This document shows positions 33,291-43,900 of a stretch of 64,000 nt of DNA, in pieces (position 1 is the stretch's first letter; each line of letters starts with the position of its first letter). The DNA is from Pleodorina starrii (taxonomy: Eukaryota; Chlorophyta; Chlorophyceae; Chlamydomonadales; Volvocaceae). Under the pieces are notes generated by a model. It did not search any database, was not told where the DNA came from, and saw only the letters and a list, made by a program, of their open reading frames with translations. The DNA lies in contig BRXU01000007.1 in the NCBI GenBank assembly GCA_030267565.1, positions 1,984,001 through 2,048,000 of the forward strand. The letters are read 5' to 3'. Both the position numbers and the translations under genes were made by a program.

Positions 33291-33398
33291 CAAATTTTCG
33301 GTGTTATGGACAGGTCTGAACCTTCATCGCGGCCGGAGGCCGGGCAAATTTTCGGTGTTATGGACAGGTCTGAACCTTCATCGCGGCCGGAGGCCGCG
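33291..33398. repeat. Tandem duplication, two 54-bp units
   Basis: CAAATTTTCGGTGTTATGG... to ...GCGGCCGGAGGCCG is repeated at 33291 and 33345 with almost no change, indicating recent duplication. Confidence 0.9.
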
Positions 33399-34028
33399 AA
33401 AAATTTTTTTTGGGGCGGTCGAAAGATACATTTTCCTTAAGGAGTTTGCCCCTCAGGCCGCCAAAATGAAAATTAGGATCCACAACGGAAAGTCAAGTAT
33501 TGAGAGTCGAAATAATGCTCGGATGCATTGTCAGATGTTTGGGGAGTATGGATAGAATTAGACTGTGGTCAACGGGGCGGTGTAGAGGCCAATAGAACAT
33601 TCTCAAGTACCACCCAGTCCATGGACTCTAAACATAATTGTACTTGTAAGGAAAATGCCATGAAAAGGGATGAGACACCTTGAACATCACTTGGAGGACC
33701 GTGTTAGATGGATCACGTTACATTACTCCAAAATATTTACCTTACAAGCAGCAAACATGAAAATCACGAAAATAAGCTAGCTTTTAGAGGTGCATGTCCA
33801 GAAAGATATCAGGAACGAATACGTGTGTAGATCGACCCGCGGGCCAGACCGGTTCGGCAGGGTGCGGCAGCGAACGCACGCACGGTGCCCTGCAACCACA
33901 ATGCCCGACTGCAATGGCATGTAAGACAAGACCGACAACATTCCTTACTGCGATAGGGCCTCCAATATCAGGAACGGTTCCCTCCCCTCTGGGTTACGTA
34001 GCCCCCCCCCTCCGCCCTCATATGGATT
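33399..34028. other. No recognisable gene
   Basis: AT-richer sequence with short frames only. I saw no RNA gene or TE terminus. Confidence 0.5.
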
Positions 34029-34787
34029 CTAACCCAGCAATCCATTCGGGGCTACAGTGTCCCATGCGCCACCTTTACCGTACCTTTTTATGATAAGAAG
34101 GCATGGATCGATGCCGGCGCCGTGGGTAGTGGAGGCAGCGGCGCGACGGAGCGAGGCTTGACTTGTGGGAGCTAGGCTGAGGCCCAGGAACCCCAGGCAA
34201 CCCACTTGACGGTTCACACACCCGTCTTTCGTAGGAACGCTGTCTCTTTTTCGCGTGCCGCCCTTACCGTACCTTTCTATGATAAGAAGGCATGGATCGA
34301 TGTCGGCGCCGTGGGTAGTGGAGGCAGCGGCGCGACGGAACGAGGCTTGACGTGTGGGAGCTAGGCCCAGGAACCCCAGGCAACCCACTTGACGGTTCAC
34401 ACACCCGTCTTTCGTAGGAACGCTGTCTCTTTTTCGCGCGCCGCCCTTACCGTACCTTTTTATGATAAGAAGGCATGGATCGATGCCGGCGCCGTGGGTA
34501 GTGGAGGCAGCGGCGCGACGGAGCGAGGCTTGACGTGTGGGAGCTAGGCTGAGGCCCAGGAACCCCAGGCAACCCACTTGACGGTTCAAACACCCGTCTT
34601 TCGTAGGAACGATCTTTCGGTATGACTCGTATTGGTAAACAAGCATGTTAACAGTCCACCAATACATCCTTACCAGTCTGCCAGTATGCCGTTCAAGCAG
34701 AGTCATTGAGACGGAGTCAATGGCTACACCAGCATCTGTCACTGAGGCGTCTACCGAACCAGCCAGCATTCGCAACGCCAATTGCAA
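34029..34787 (-). CDS. 252-aa frame with three 61-63-aa repeats
   Basis: Minus-strand frame from ATG at 34787. The first ~60 aa are unique; then a unit starting VPTKDGC(V/L)NRQVGCLGF and ending CLLII(K/E)RYGKGG occurs three times. The DNA repeats have periods of 189 and 183 bp, both multiples of three; the difference is a 6-bp indel. Most substitutions are conservative (for example K to E, L to V). That pattern is what a coding repeat would show, but three copies are few and I know no such family. It may also be a tandem repeat with chance frame conservation. The repeats lie at ~34069-34615. Confidence 0.3.
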   Translation of the reverse strand: MQLALRMLAGSVDASVTDAGVAIDSVSMTLLERHTGRLVRMYWWTVNMLVYQYESYRKIVPTKDGCLNRQVGCLGFLGLSLAPTRQASLRRAAASTTHGAGIDPCLLIIKRYGKGGARKRDSVPTKDGCVNRQVGCLGFLGLAPTRQASFRRAAASTTHGADIDPCLLIIERYGKGGTRKRDSVPTKDGCVNRQVGCLGFLGLSLAPTSQASLRRAAASTTHGAGIDPCLLIIKRYGKGGAWDTVAPNGLLG

Positions 34788-35049
34788 CAGGAGCAGTAGG
34801 GCGTTCTAGCATACAGACACGGGGCTCTTCAATCGTCTAATAGTGAAGGGAAATGGGGCACGGAACATGCACCGCCTGTAGACCTCCGTCACAGACAGCG
34901 ACCGGTCAAAAAGCGTCTTCCTGCCATGCCCAGAGGTGTGGGTACCATCGCAGCAAACAACCCGCTAACTTCACGGGAATGAACACTCGCCGGTCCAGGC
35001 GGCTGCAGCAGAGGCGACGGCGCACGCTGCTGGAACTGCAGCTGCGACG

Positions 35050-36018
35050 GCCCCGCACCGCTCGCTGCCTGCGTGTTGCCGAAGGGCCCCGCACTGCTCG
35101 CTGCCTGCGTGTTGCCGAAGGGCCCCGCACCGCTCGCTGCCTGCGTGTTGCCGAAGGGCCCCGCACTGCTCGCTGCCTGCGTGTTGCCGAAGGGCCCCGC
35201 ACTGCTCGCTGCCTGCGTGTTGCCGAAGGGCCCCGCACCGCTCGCTGCCTGCGTGTGGCCCGAAGGGCCCCGCACTGCTCGCTGCCTGCGTGTGGCCCGA
35301 AGGGCCCCGCACTGCTCGCTGCCTGCGTGTTGCCGAAGGGCCCCGCACTGCTCGCTGCCTGCGTGTGGCCCGAAGGGCCCCGCACTGCTCGCTGCCTGCG
35401 TGTGGCCCGAAGGGCCCCGCACTGCTCGCTGCCTGCGTGTTGCCGAAGGGCCCCGCACTGCTCGCTGCCTGCGTGTGGCCCGAAGGGCCCCGCACTGCTC
35501 GCTGCCTGCGTGTTGCCGAAGGGCCCCGCACCGCTCGCTGCCTGCGTGTGGCCCGAAGGGCCCCGCACTGCTCGCTGCCTGCGTGTGGCCCGAAGGGCCC
35601 CGCACTGCTCGCTGCCTGCGTGTGGCCCGAAGGGCCCCGCACTGCTCGCTGCCTGCGTGTTGCCCGAAGGGCCCCGCACTGCTCGCTGCCTGCGTGTGGC
35701 CCGAAGGGCCCCGCACTGCTCGCTGCCTGCGTGTGGCCCGAAGGGCCCCGCACTGCTCGCTGCCTGCGTGTTGCCGAAGGGCCCCGCACTGCTCGCTGCC
35801 TGCGTGTGGCCCGAAGGGCCCCGCACTGCTCGCTGCCTGCGTATTGCCGAAGGGCCCCGCACTACTCGCTGCCTGCGTGTTGCCGAAGGGCCCCGCACTG
35901 CTCGCTGCCTGCGTGTTGCCCGAAGGGCCCCGCACTGCTCGCTGCCTGCGTGTGGCCCGAAGGGCCCCGCACTGCTCGCTGCCTGCGTGTGGCCCGAAGG
36001 GCCCCGCACTGCTCGCCG
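35050..36018. repeat. 36/37-bp minisatellite, ~26 copies
   Basis: Units of CCGAAGGGCCCCGCACTGCT CGCTGCCTGCGTGTTG (36 bp) alternate with a 37-bp form that has CCCGAAG and GTGTGG. Mixed 36 and 37 lengths change frame repeatedly, so the long overlapping frames here (up to 816 aa) are not credible proteins. Confidence 0.95.
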
Positions 36019-36282
36019 CTGGCCGCGCCAACACTGCCAACGGAGCACAAGAATGTGTCCAACTTCTCCATTGGCGCGCCAAAGTCGCAGCATAGTGGCG
36101 GTTCTGGGGGACAGGGTAACAAGTAGGGACGGTCAAAGGGTTTTAACTAGTATGCAACCTGGACGAGAGATGCAACAGCCAGCCCTGACGCTGCCGCCGC
36201 CTTCCCCGGCGGAGCTTGCCTCGGCGGCGCCTTCCCCGGCGGCGCTTGCCCGCACCTGGCCCAGCCCTGGCCCAACCTTGGC

Positions 36283-37195
36283 CCGGTGCTGCCGACACCT
36301 GGCCCGGTGCTGCCGGCACCTGGCCCGGTGCTGCCGCCACCTGGCCCGGTGCTGCCGGCACCTGGCCCAGTGCTGTCGACACCTGGCTCAACAAGCCGCC
36401 ACCTGGCCCGGTGCTGCCGCCACCTGGCCGGGTGCTGCCGGCACTTGGCCCGGTGCTGCCGCCACCTGGCCCAGTGCTGTCGGAACCTGGCTCAACGCTG
36501 CCGGCACCTGGCCCAACGCTGCCGGCACCTGGCCCGGTGCTGCCGGCACCTGGCCCGGTGCTGCCGCCACCTGGCCCAACGCTGCCGGCACCTGGCCCAA
36601 CGCTGCCGACACCTGGCCGGGTGCTGCCGGCACCTGGCCCGGTGCTGCCGCCACTTGGCCGGGTGCTGCCGGCACCTGGCTCAACTCTGCCGCCACCTGG
36701 CCCGGTGCTGCCGGCACCTGGCCCGGTGCTGCCGCCACCTGGCCCGGTGCTGCCGCCACCTGGCCGGGTGCTGCCGCCACCTGGCTCAACTCTGCCGGCA
36801 CGTGGCCCAGTGCTGTCGGAACCTGGCTCATCGCTGCCGGCACCTGGCCCAACGCTGCCGCCACCTGGCCCGGTGCTGCCGCCACCTGGCCCAACGCTGC
36901 CGGCACCTGGCCCAACGCTGCCGGCACCTGGCCCGGTGCTGCCGGCACCTGGCCCGGTGCTGCCGGCACCTGGCCCGGTGCTGCCGGCACCTGGCCCGGT
37001 GCTGCCGGCACCTGGCCCGGTGCTGCCGCCACTTGGCCGGGTGCTGCCGGCATCTGGCCCAACGCTGCTGCCACCTGGCCCAATGCTGCCGGCACCTGGC
37101 TCAACGCTGCCGCCACCTGGCCCAATGCTGCCGGCATCTGGCTCAACGCTGCCGCCACCTGGCCCGGTGCTGCCGCCACCTGGCCCGGTGCTGAG
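36283..37195. repeat. 21-bp minisatellite, ~43 copies
   Basis: Unit CTGCCGGCACCTGGCCCGGTG with variants (GCCACC for GCACC, CCAACG or TCAACG at the end). In one plus frame it reads LPAPGPV repeats, in a minus frame GQVPAAP repeats. All units are 21 bp, so a protein repeat is possible in principle, but there is no flanking coding evidence. It starts ~265 bp after the 36/37-bp array. Confidence 0.95.
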
Positions 37196-38938
37196 GCGCG
37201 CGAGACGTACTGCGTGACCCGCCCAGTGCGCATTCCAAGACCTGAAGAGCGGCATGGAGGAGAATCCCGGCATCAGAACCCTGTTTCTATAATAAGTCAA
37301 TGAAATGTAAAGTATGTTCAACATGCCGGGGCTTTCCATCATGTGTAGCTGCGTCGCGTCTTACGCCAGACGGGATGGCCAGGGGTGCACACTTCGGTAA
37401 TGTACACGACTCATTGGAAAGTGTGTGAGTTGCGCTACAATATTTAAGTGCTGATGAGATGTTGCTGAGACACCTGGCGCCGGCAAGTTTCACAACGGCT
37501 TGCATCTTCCCCTTGCAAGCGCTGTTCGCAAGTTGCTCTGAACTGTAAGATATTCAAACGTGCATTAAATCGAGTTTAAACCCAATGAATTGGTGTGAAT
37601 TGAAGGAAGTTGGGCATGAAAATTACTTGGTACGGAAGCATGAAAATAAGAAAATTGTGGTACGGTACGACTGTCCAAGGCATGAAAATTAGACTGGGCA
37701 ATCCTACAGGGCGGGGCCCCCCTGGGCGCTTCGCGCTGGGGCCCCGCCCAAAAAGTGCATCATGGGGTGCTGCAGAACAGTATTCGCGCATGCCCAGGGG
37801 CGGGGCCGTTCCACACAATTGCTGCTGGCGGATGCGCGGATGCAAGCTGTTCCAGCGCCCCACAAGGACATTGGTCGTGCGCACCACATCACAGTCAAGA
37901 AAGCTTCCCACTTCAAAAATTACTACAGGCAAAGAACCTGCGGCGGCCGTCATTTAGAAATAAATGGCCACCCGCGACAGAGTGAAATGCGTTGTACGTC
38001 GATTACGATCGGCGTAATCGAACTAGTATAGTATAGGTATATACAACTTGAAAAGACTTTGAATACTCGACAGGGTGCAACTTTCTGTTACACCAACGAC
38101 TCCATGATCGACGTAGATACACAAGGACTCAAAGCCTCCGCTCACGATACCAGTCTCAGCGACTCGGCGCGACAGCGTGTTACGACTCAGCGACTCAGCG
38201 ACACAGCGATGGACTCAGCGACGCGGCGACTCAGCTCGACTCAATTCGACTCATGTAATCGATGAAAATACGGAGTTACATCGGGACAAACAAGTTCGAG
38301 ATGTTGACGGGGTTCACAGTCAACGACACAGATACAGCAGTGTGCTTTCTCGAAAAGCAATGATATCAGTAAGGAAACAGTGTATAGAAAGTAGAGCCTG
38401 TCAACTACTTAGACCGGTCCAAGACATATATAAGTAACAGGTTCTGTAGAAACGACAACTTGTGGGCAGGCAACGTTGACTACCATGCAAGCTAAGGTAA
38501 TGAATAATGAGACTCGGTTCTCTGAAGGCACAAGTTACAACCAAGACTGAGGAATGAGTACTGCAATGGCCGTATAAATGTCTTCGCCGGTTTGCAGGCG
38601 TTTAAAACACAACGCTGCAGTTACAGATAACGTCTTTGCATCGTGGATCATTGGGGTCGGCTCATAGAGGGAGCTGCCAACCGGCACAACACGTGGCACT
38701 CTTTACACATCACGTGGCACCTTTTTGTACAATTTCCGTCTTCGCATTATATGCGCATTTCATAAAGGTGGCCCAACAATCAGAAATACCACTAGTACGT
38801 CTCCTACCAACCAGATGGCCGTTTCCAAAGTTATTCAGAAAACTGACCAACTTCTGCAATTGGGTCTACTAAGGGTGCCCGGTACGGGCACGCCAACTTG
38901 CAGTAATACCTTTATGTCCGAAACCACTTTCCGGCTGA
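37196..38938. other. Repeat fragments, no gene seen
   Basis: Contains GC-hairpin copy 2 at 37709-37757 and a short run of GACTCAGCGAC-like repeats at ~38156-38254. Otherwise there are short frames only. Confidence 0.5.
37709..37757. repeat. GC-rich hairpin repeat, copy 2 of 3
   Basis: The clearest copy: GGGCGGGGCCCC, a 17-nt loop, then GGGGCCCCGCCC and an A-run. It is preceded by GGGCAATCCTACA, as is copy 3 at 57659. Confidence 0.85.
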
Positions 38939-39270
38939 GGGGCTGTTTACATATATCCGGCTTAAAACAAAAACGCAGAAATCAAGCATCAAACACAATC
39001 TTGCGGAAACAAGTTTCGGCCGGACAAACTGTTCACATTGCTTTCCGCGGTCGTTGGGTGCTGCAACGCGTCGTCTGTGTGTTTTGGTGCTATTCTGTAT
39101 ATGTTTGAGGAGTATTTCCACGATTTCCATGGAGGCCACTATGGAAATCGGCAGATAAGACTTTTACTCAAATACGAGTTTCGGTCTTATATGTGAACAT
39201 CTGCCAGAAACCATTTCGGCTATATAGATGTTTCTGCGCGGCATAGTTTCAGTCATATGTAAACAGCCCC
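38939..39270. mobile_element. 332-bp MITE
   Basis: GGGGCTGTTTACATAT at 38939-38954 is repeated inverted at 39255-39270. TGA lies directly outside both ends (38936-38938 and 39271-39273). A 16-bp TIR with a 3-bp T-x-A duplication fits a PIF/Harbinger-type MITE. There is no coding capacity. Confidence 0.7.
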
Positions 39271-40417
39271 TGAAATGTAAACACCAGTTAAAAACTGGTT
39301 CCCGACTTAAAGTATTCCTGCAAGACACAGTTTCGTGCATATGTAATCGGGCCCTTACACAATTCCTTAAAATTCATACTTTAACATGTTTTTGTATCCA
39401 GTCGTTTCAGGATATCGGGCGTTGCACACAGTCTTCGGTTCATGTCGGTCATCATTTGATTTGCTGGCCAGGCGCGTTGCAAAGATTAGGAATTAAGGTC
39501 GGGCACCAATCAGGCAGACATAAGGATTAGAACCCCAGGCCGACGACCTAAAGATTCGAACTACGACCCTGTAGTTGAGCCACTGCCTCACCGGTTCCCA
39601 ACCGCCAGCCGCGCACCTAAAGCTTTAGATATTTCGATTGGATACATTTATTCTTTGAAAGGATTCACCGAAGTCGAGCCAATTAGCAAAATGCCTGCCC
39701 TTGATCGGCGAGGATTACGATTAGGACCCTGCAAGGATAAAGATTAAGACCCTGCAAGGCGGTCAGGATTAATGGATTGCCGACCGTTACCCACCCCCGG
39801 GAGTAGGGGATTAGGACCGCTCCGGCCGGCCTGACCTTCGCGTACGGTAGGCCAGGTATCGGGGTTACCCGAAACCCCATATCGCCTGGACATTGCGCCA
39901 ACAAGGCCGTGCAAACACACTTCGAAGCTGGAGTTCCGGTGAACTCTGGAGGCGGCTCACCTTTGGTTCTAAAAATCACCCGGATCCCGTGGGGTGTGGA
40001 TGGGGAGCGGGCTCCACCGGCCGGCATGTTAGGGCTTGTTAGGGGCAAATTCGAAAATTCTCGCCCGGCGCCTCGCCTTTCCTCAATATTTTTCGCAATA
40101 TCAATTACATTATAGGAATATGTGTAAAAAATAATTAAGGCGCAACGGAAGCACAGTGGAAGGCGAAGAACGTAAGGCCCAGTGGAAACAGGGCCCGATG
40201 TTAGCGCTCCGACAAGCCAGCGTTAATGTATCGGCACCTCGGACCAGCCTATAAACTTAACAGAGCCCGATAACTTCAGGCGCGAAAAGTTTACTGGCGT
40301 TATTTTATATTCTGCTTGGGCCCTATACTGTCCATTCGTCGGCCCTATAGCTCTGACCGACGACCGGGCCGAGCCGTTGACCGGAGATCACCCGAAGATG
40401 CAACACTACGGCCAGAA
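39271..40417. other. Intergenic; one tRNA-like stretch
   Basis: On the minus strand near 39600-39550, GGCAGTGGCTCAAC and AGTTCGAATC resemble pol III A and B boxes, but they are too close for a tRNA and no cloverleaf forms by eye, so a SINE remnant is more likely. Nothing else is recognised. Confidence 0.35.
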
Positions 40418-40972
40418 TGTTGGAGAATTGGCTCACTGCCATACTGGCGCCAGTATGGCAGTGAGCCAATTCTCCAACAATATGTGCGCTCTCTTGAGGC
40501 ATATGTGGAACCCGAGGTGCGGGTTCGATTCCTGGCGGGAGCGGGGTCTCTCAGCCAGAAGACTGGGTCCGAGCGCGGTGCGCTGCCCAGTATGATGATA
40601 GAATTGGGCTCGCCTGGCGTCAGGGCACCGGTCACCAGGGAGGTGGTCGGGTACGTTGCCTCAGAGAGCGCACGTATTGTTGGAGAATTGGCTCACTGCC
40701 ATACTGGCGCCAGTACCCGGCCAGTCTGAGGCAACGTACCCGGCCACCTCCCTGGTGACCGGTGCCCTGACGCCAGGCGAGCCCAATTCTATCATCATAC
40801 TGGGCAGCGCACCGCGCTCGGACCCAGTCTTCTGGCTGAGAGACCCCGCTCCCGCCAGGAATCGAACCCGCACCTCGGGTTCCACATATGCCTCAAGAGA
40901 GCGCACGTATTGTTGGAGAATTGGCTCACTGCCATACTGGCGCCAGTATGGCAGTGAGCCAATTCTCCAACA
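40418..40972. repeat. Large inverted repeat with tRNA-like B boxes
   Basis: Two 185-bp arms (40480-40664 and 40726-40910) are inverted copies with very few mismatches around a 61-bp spacer. Each arm is capped by a perfect 62-bp palindrome (40418-40479 and 40911-40972, centre GGCGCC), giving 247-bp arms overall. Each arm contains GGTTCGATTCC (40522-40532; inverted 40858-40868), a pol III B-box match, and the palindrome has an A-box-like TTGGCTCACTGC. This suggests two head-to-head tRNA-derived SINE-like units or one foldback element. The transcript would form a very long hairpin. Confidence 0.85.
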
Positions 40973-40977
40973 CAGAA
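40894..40977. repeat. 84-bp direct repeat, left flank of the LINE
   Basis: CAAGAGAGCGCACGTATTG, the 62-bp palindrome, then CAGAA. An identical 84-bp copy lies at 50295-50378. The left copy abuts the LINE 3' tail and the right copy abuts its 5' end, so together they look like a long target-site duplication. Confidence 0.9.
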
Positions 40978-43900
40978 TAATAATAATAATAATAATGATA
41001 CGCCCGGCCGGTAGCCGAGGCGTGGGTTATGGGAGCAGAGGGGGTGGGGTGACGGGTTTCCCCGGTCCCAGCCCCCCCCACCACCGCAAGGAACTTAAGA
41101 CTTGTCCCACGTTGGTTACGTGCCGGCCGGTGTCGGTTCCGCATGGGGGTTGCGTTCCATTTGTCTGCGGGTTATAACGATAGTGTTGAGTGTCCTAACT
41201 GCATGGTCGTGGAGGTCGTTGCAGCATGCTCGGGCTTCCTTGCTGCCCGTGCCTAGGGTGTGGAGTAGAGGGCGTAGGTCCTTCCTGATAGTACCCGCAA
41301 AGCCGAGGCTGATGGCTTCCTGTGTTGTGTAGCGGACCTTCCATCCGGCTTCCGTGAGGAGTTTAGCCAGTTCTGCGTGTTGTACGGCCTTGTCGTGCTG
41401 TTTCTGTGTGTGGTTGGTGTCGGCGGTGTAGCCGACCTCAACAATGTGTACGGTGTGCTGGCTAGGGTCCTGAGGTCCCTTGTACCCTTGCGCTTGCGTT
41501 TCATGGAGGGGGATGTCGGGTATAAGGAGTATATCGGGCCTGAGTTTGAGGCGTTTCTCATCCTCAATACTCGGGAGCAGCCATTTGGGCAGGCGTGTGC
41601 CGGCCACGTAGTCTGGTCGGGTGTCCGCGGGGCCGGCGTCCATTACAATGTAACAGCCTCCATTGGACCCACGGGCTAGCGTACTGGTAATGTTTTGGAC
41701 CGCCTTGTTGTGCCGCTGTATGTATAGGGCTCGCATGCGGGGGTGAAGGCAGCCTCCGAGGATGTGCGCCCCTGAGTCGAGTTGGTTGCATAGGGGGCAA
41801 TGTCCCGACGAGGCAGGGCGGCCAGGTGCCACTGGTTTTTTAAATCGCCTCGCAAGCTTGGCGCTCCATAGCTGGCCGTATAGGTAGTCGAAGCACCGTT
41901 TAACGTGCTTGTGTCGGCCCGCCTTGCGCTGTAGAGTCCGAGTGCTGGTGCTTATGTCGAGGTCGGGCAGAGTGTTGGCGACGTATTTCATGTAATCTGT
42001 TTCGTTCGTGTATCCCGAGTGCGTTTCCGGGCTGACCAAGGACTCGATACCGCGGTTAAGGTCGTTTGCATAGTGCCCAGCGTTCTTCTCAGGCCCAGCC
42101 ATTTTCCGCAGCCACCAGTGTTGACTTCGAGGATTATTGTCTGAGGTCTCGGTTGCGCTCAGCGCGTCGGGGTCTAGCTTGGAGAGTCCTCGCGCGGCTC
42201 GTACGGCTGCTTTGTCCGCTTTCTCGTTGTAAGTTACCCCAGTGTGGTCTTTCACTTTAAGCAAAGATGTCTTCAGGTTACAAGCCGCTCGTCGTTTAAG
42301 GATTAATACGATTTCCTCAAGCAGCGCCTTGTGCTTACTAAGCTGAAGCTTATGTGGGTTGTTTATCATCTTTTTAATGAGATGTAGCGACGCGGCAGAG
42401 TCCGTCCATATAGTTAGGTGAGCTTCGTCGTGCAGCGTGCCTCTGCGCATCTGGAGTCCTTGATGGATGGCACTCAGTTCGCACCGTGTAATAGTTTGGC
42501 AGCCCTGGTGGCCTGCGTTCACATTGATGTGGAGCGTTGTGTTGGTAAGTGCGTCGACGGCCGCGGCCCCCAGGAGATGTCTTTCCTCGTCGCCATCTTT
42601 GATTTTTTGCACTGACCCGTCTGTGTATATGGCGTCTTGGGCGTTGTATCGCAGAGCATATTTGGCAGGAAATGCCAGGAACGCGGCGCTTCCCTCTTCC
42701 GTGGAGAGGTTGTCGCACGTGCGGGAGGGAGCTGCCGCGGCGGGTGGCTTCTCGGTCATACTACGCAGCCGCTTGCGCACCCATTGGGGTGGCTTCCAAG
42801 AGAGGGCGGGGCCAGTGGCGACGTGGCGGGCTGCCGTCATAGCAAGCGCTCTGCGGAGGCTGGTACCGTACGCGCGGCCGGATTCATTGCTAACCAGGAG
42901 CAGGGTGAGTCCGTTTGGGTAGGGTTTTGGAGCGTCTACGCTCACTTCGCTGTAAAGGTCCCCCGTTCCTGAAAATGCGTCTATTGTACCGATCATGGTG
43001 ACCAGCGGGTGGGTGAGGTAGCGGGTGTAGGGCGCCGTTTGGGACGTGGGCAGCAGGAGTAGGGTAGCGGTGGGGTTATCTGTGCTCCGTGTCGCGTCGG
43101 CCCAGCCTAGCGCCCATCGCAGTGCATGATGCCCCTCGTCCGGCTTAGGTTCAGGGTGCGCGACGGATACGCCCGTGCACGGTTGCGAATACGCGTCGTG
43201 GTTGGCTCCGAAGAGCTGATCTTCTGGGTACCGCGAGTAGTAGATGGCGGTGCTGTCTGCTACGTTGAGGGGGGATGCAAAGCGCTCTGTTGCGGCGCCC
43301 AGCGCGGTCATGAGGCGTTTCATCAGCCGTTCAGATATCCTCCGCTCATGGGCCTCTCGAATGGGGTGTGCTTTGGTGCCCCCTCCGTCCCGATACCGCA
43401 GGAGGAGGCGTGCGACATCCTCCGCGAAGCCACCCGCGGCCGCGATCTGTGCGTGCTCTTCCGGGCGTTTCTGTTGGGCGTCGCTGTACCGGAGCCACAG
43501 GCTGCGGAGGCGGCTTGCCGCCACCTGGCCGACGCAGCGCCCTTGGGGATCGTACACGAATGCCATCCCAATGGCTTGCAGTCCATCGGGTATGTCCCCG
43601 CTGCCGTCCCATGGTACATGCCTGTGTGTGCCGTTACGATTGCCAATTTGGACCGTATACCGCCCCGGCGGGTGGATGTCCCGGTCCGGGTTACCCGGGT
43701 GTACGTTGATTTCGACAAACTGCCGTAGGAGACGTTGGCCTCGGGTCACGTTGAGGCATTCAGTCTCCCATCTACCTTGCTGTTGCCATTCCGTCAGGTG
43801 GTGGTCGCGTGCATTTTCCATCCGACCGGGGTCCTGTTCGGCCTCAACGGCGCGCCGATGCCGGAATGCATTCAGCAGCTCTGTCCAGTTGTCTTGCGAG

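Noticed and set aside
35050..36018. A CRISPR-like array
   Set aside because: Units are directly adjacent with no unique spacers, and the context is a eukaryotic genome.
34853..37303. An 816-aa plus-strand frame across both minisatellites
   Set aside because: The 36/37-bp mix changes register repeatedly and all frames are open; the unique ends have no recognisable domain.
40006..40190. A MITE sharing words with 50490-50595
   Set aside because: The shared blocks are in different relative orientation at the two sites and no target duplication was found.
40500..40540. A tRNA gene at the GGTTCGATTCC match
   Set aside because: No cloverleaf or acceptor stem could be formed by eye, and the A-box-like word is too far away; a SINE-like derivative is likelier.
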